Shown here piece after piece: positions 62,891 through 64,000 of a DNA stretch of 64,000 nucleotides. The position numbers and the translations under genes are program-made. Within the stretch, counting starts at the first letter, position 1, and each line of letters begins with the position of its first letter. Source of the stretch: Streptomyces sp. MP131-18 (GTDB lineage: Bacteria > Actinomycetota > Actinomycetes > Streptomycetales > Streptomycetaceae); NCBI RefSeq assembly GCF_001984575.1, contig NZ_LZNS01000001.1, positions 3,182,715-3,246,714 of the forward strand, given 5' to 3'. Below the pieces are notes generated by a model, which was not told where the DNA came from, searched no databases, and saw only the letters and a program-made list of their open reading frames with translations.

Positions 62891-63198
62891 ATAGATTCCT
62901 TACAGGCTCGCGGCGACCACCGGGCAGCGAGTCTCCCTTGGGCCACACCGCTCCAGGCGGAGGAAGATGCTGATTACGCGACGCCCAACTCGCCGTCGAA
63001 GGAAGACGCCCCGCGCCCACATCAGGGGCGCGCCGCCCGGCCGACTCATTCCTTGCGTCTACCTTGGAAGACCCAGCGACTTTGGCAGCACAGCACCACG
63101 GGACGACCAGGCTTCCCCGGCAGCTAAAAGTCGTATGCCCGAGTTTCGTGAAGTAAGCAAAGTCAGCCCCCCATCCAGCTGAACCGCAGGTCACGCCT

Positions 63199-63227
63199 CT
63201 GCTCCCCGCACCCACGGGGTTGTTCCC
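63199..63227 (+). repeat. Solitary type I-E-like CRISPR repeat
   Basis: A 29-base unit beginning CTGCTCCCCGCACCCACGGG and ending TTGTTCCC has the length, hairpin (CCCCG/CGGGG) and ends of actinobacterial type I-E repeats. No second repeat or cas gene is visible, so it is not an array. Confidence 0.5.
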
Positions 63228-63573
63228 TGTCGGGGACGCTGCCGCCTGCCTGGCGGCCCCTGCTGACCAGCGGTGCCCGCGCCCCGGGCACCGACCTCCC
63301 CCGTACCCGCCTGGACGCAACCGCCCAACACCTCGGCGGCGCCTCAACGTTCCGGAGACCCCGCCTACCGCCTCCCCAGAGTCGGCCGCGACCTCGACAC
63401 ACACCTCCGCCACGCCTTCCAACGCCCGGCACCCTGCACCCTGCACCCTGCAAGCCGCCACAGCTTCCGCCGGAACTGTAAGACGAGCGGCTCCGTCCAT
63501 AATCGGTGGTCGTACTTCGCGTTGATCGGTACAGGAGAACGCGGCGGCGACTTCTCTGAACTGCCGGCCGCTG

Positions 63574-63831
63574 TCAGGTATCTTCGGGATCCAGCTCGAA
63601 CGTGAAATAGATGCTCAGCATGTAGGGCTCGTCCTCGTCGTGCATGAAATCCCATGAAACATCTACCAGGAAGACTTGGTGTTCTCCCACCCACTCATGG
63701 GCTTTCCTGAATGCTTCCGCGGCAGTTGTAGCGGGGAACAGCTTCCTGGCCATGGGATGCACCTGAGTCTCGGCGTCCGTATCGTCGAAGCCCTCAGGAA
63801 CGTCCAGGCAGAGGTCGGGATCGAGTTCCAT
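63574..63831 (-). CDS. Small acidic hypothetical protein
   Basis: An 85-residue acidic protein from ATG 63831 (AAGGG nine bases upstream). It contains ARKLFPATTAAEAFRKAHEW then VGEHQVFLVDVSWDF and ends in an acidic strand YFTFELDPEDT. I do not recognise a family. The size and charge fit a small immunity or accessory protein, without further evidence. It lies between the CRISPR-like repeat and the IS-end repeat. Confidence 0.65.
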   Translation of the reverse strand: MELDPDLCLDVPEGFDDTDAETQVHPMARKLFPATTAAEAFRKAHEWVGEHQVFLVDVSWDFMHDEDEPYMLSIYFTFELDPEDT

Positions 63832-63870
63832 GGACAGCACCCTTACCAATCGGTTACCTGTTCGAGTCGA

Positions 63871-63943
63871 CAGAGGCTGGCCCCCTGAACACGACGCCCG
63901 GTAAGACCACCACACACCCGGAAGGGTTGCTTCTGGCGACCAC
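63871..63943. repeat. Second copy of the 60-bp IS-end repeat
   Basis: 63871-63930 is identical to 35005-35064. It continues TTCTGGCGACCACG, as the diverged copy at 22246 does. It probably marks the end of an insertion sequence extending beyond the right edge of the window. Confidence 0.75.
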
Positions 63944-64000
63944 GCGACGAGGCGCTGCAGCCGGTGCCGCGGCCGCGGTGATCCAAACAACACGGCCTCC

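Larger units (their letters stand above)
62700..63573. other. Mostly gene-free stretch after the type VII operon
   Basis: Contains the att-like sequence at 62826, a single CRISPR-like repeat at 63199 and no convincing gene. A tetranucleotide-like CACCCTGCACCCTGCACC run lies near 63430-63450. Confidence 0.45.

Noticed and set aside
63199..63227. CRISPR array
   Set aside because: Only one repeat unit is visible and there are no spacers or cas genes.

Overview
The window is high-GC DNA with dense, tightly coupled genes, many GTG starts, 4-base GTGA/ATGA overlaps and long palindromic terminators. Together with WXG100/EccC/EccD secretion genes, a Tat lipoprotein binding protein, WYL and membrane-anchored XRE regulators and Imm49, this points to a Streptomyces-like actinomycete, probably a chromosomal arm or other accessory region. 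There is no rRNA and no complete tRNA. At least ten broken genes or mobile-element scraps are present.

Left part (1-21 kb). A minus-strand NRPS operon enters from the left edge: carrier protein, stand-alone adenylation enzyme, then a condensation-adenylation synthetase cut by the window edge. Next come a membrane-anchored XRE regulator, a DUF4232-type lipoprotein, an XRE regulator with a zinc alcohol dehydrogenase, a DHFR-like reductase, an SDR, a catalase, an AlkZ-like winged-helix protein, a decayed aldo/keto reductase, and a VOC protein divergent from a WYL regulator. A sugar operon follows (14.8-21.3 kb): GH116-like glycoside hydrolase, binding protein, two permeases and a DUF624-like membrane protein, preceded by two LacI-type half-palindromes.

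Middle (21-40.4 kb). A frameshifted gene and transposase/recombinase remnants separate a TetR/serine hydrolase pair, an aminoglycoside-phosphotransferase-like kinase and a quinone-oxidoreductase-like enzyme. A compact catabolic locus (28.8-34.6 kb) has two amidohydrolases divergent from an RpiR regulator, a sodium:solute symporter and a HAD hydrolase, with a perfect palindrome in the divergent promoter. After IS ends come an ACT-domain protein and a UvrA-like ATPase. A pseudogene graveyard follows (metallophosphoesterase, ATP-dependent DNA ligase); the ligase remnant abuts an essentially complete IS5-type element.

Right part (40.8-64 kb) looks like a defence and competition island. It begins at a tRNA-Tyr 3'-half relic (a typical attachment-site scar). 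It carries a RHH/PIN toxin-antitoxin pair, a 5'-truncated RHS gene with HINT and a low-GC toxin tip followed by small immunity-like genes, an McrB/McrC type IV restriction pair, and a divergent type VII secretion locus. In that locus the minus arm encodes two WXG100-like proteins, a DUF6507-like protein, a large toxin with a PD-(D/E)XK nuclease tip, and an Imm49 immunity protein. The plus arm encodes a small membrane protein, EccD, a MinD-like ATPase, EccC and a DUF6177-like protein. EccB, EccE and mycosin are absent from the window. A second sequence homologous to the left boundary lies at 62.83 kb, followed by a solitary type I-E-like CRISPR repeat, a small hypothetical gene and another IS end at the right edge.
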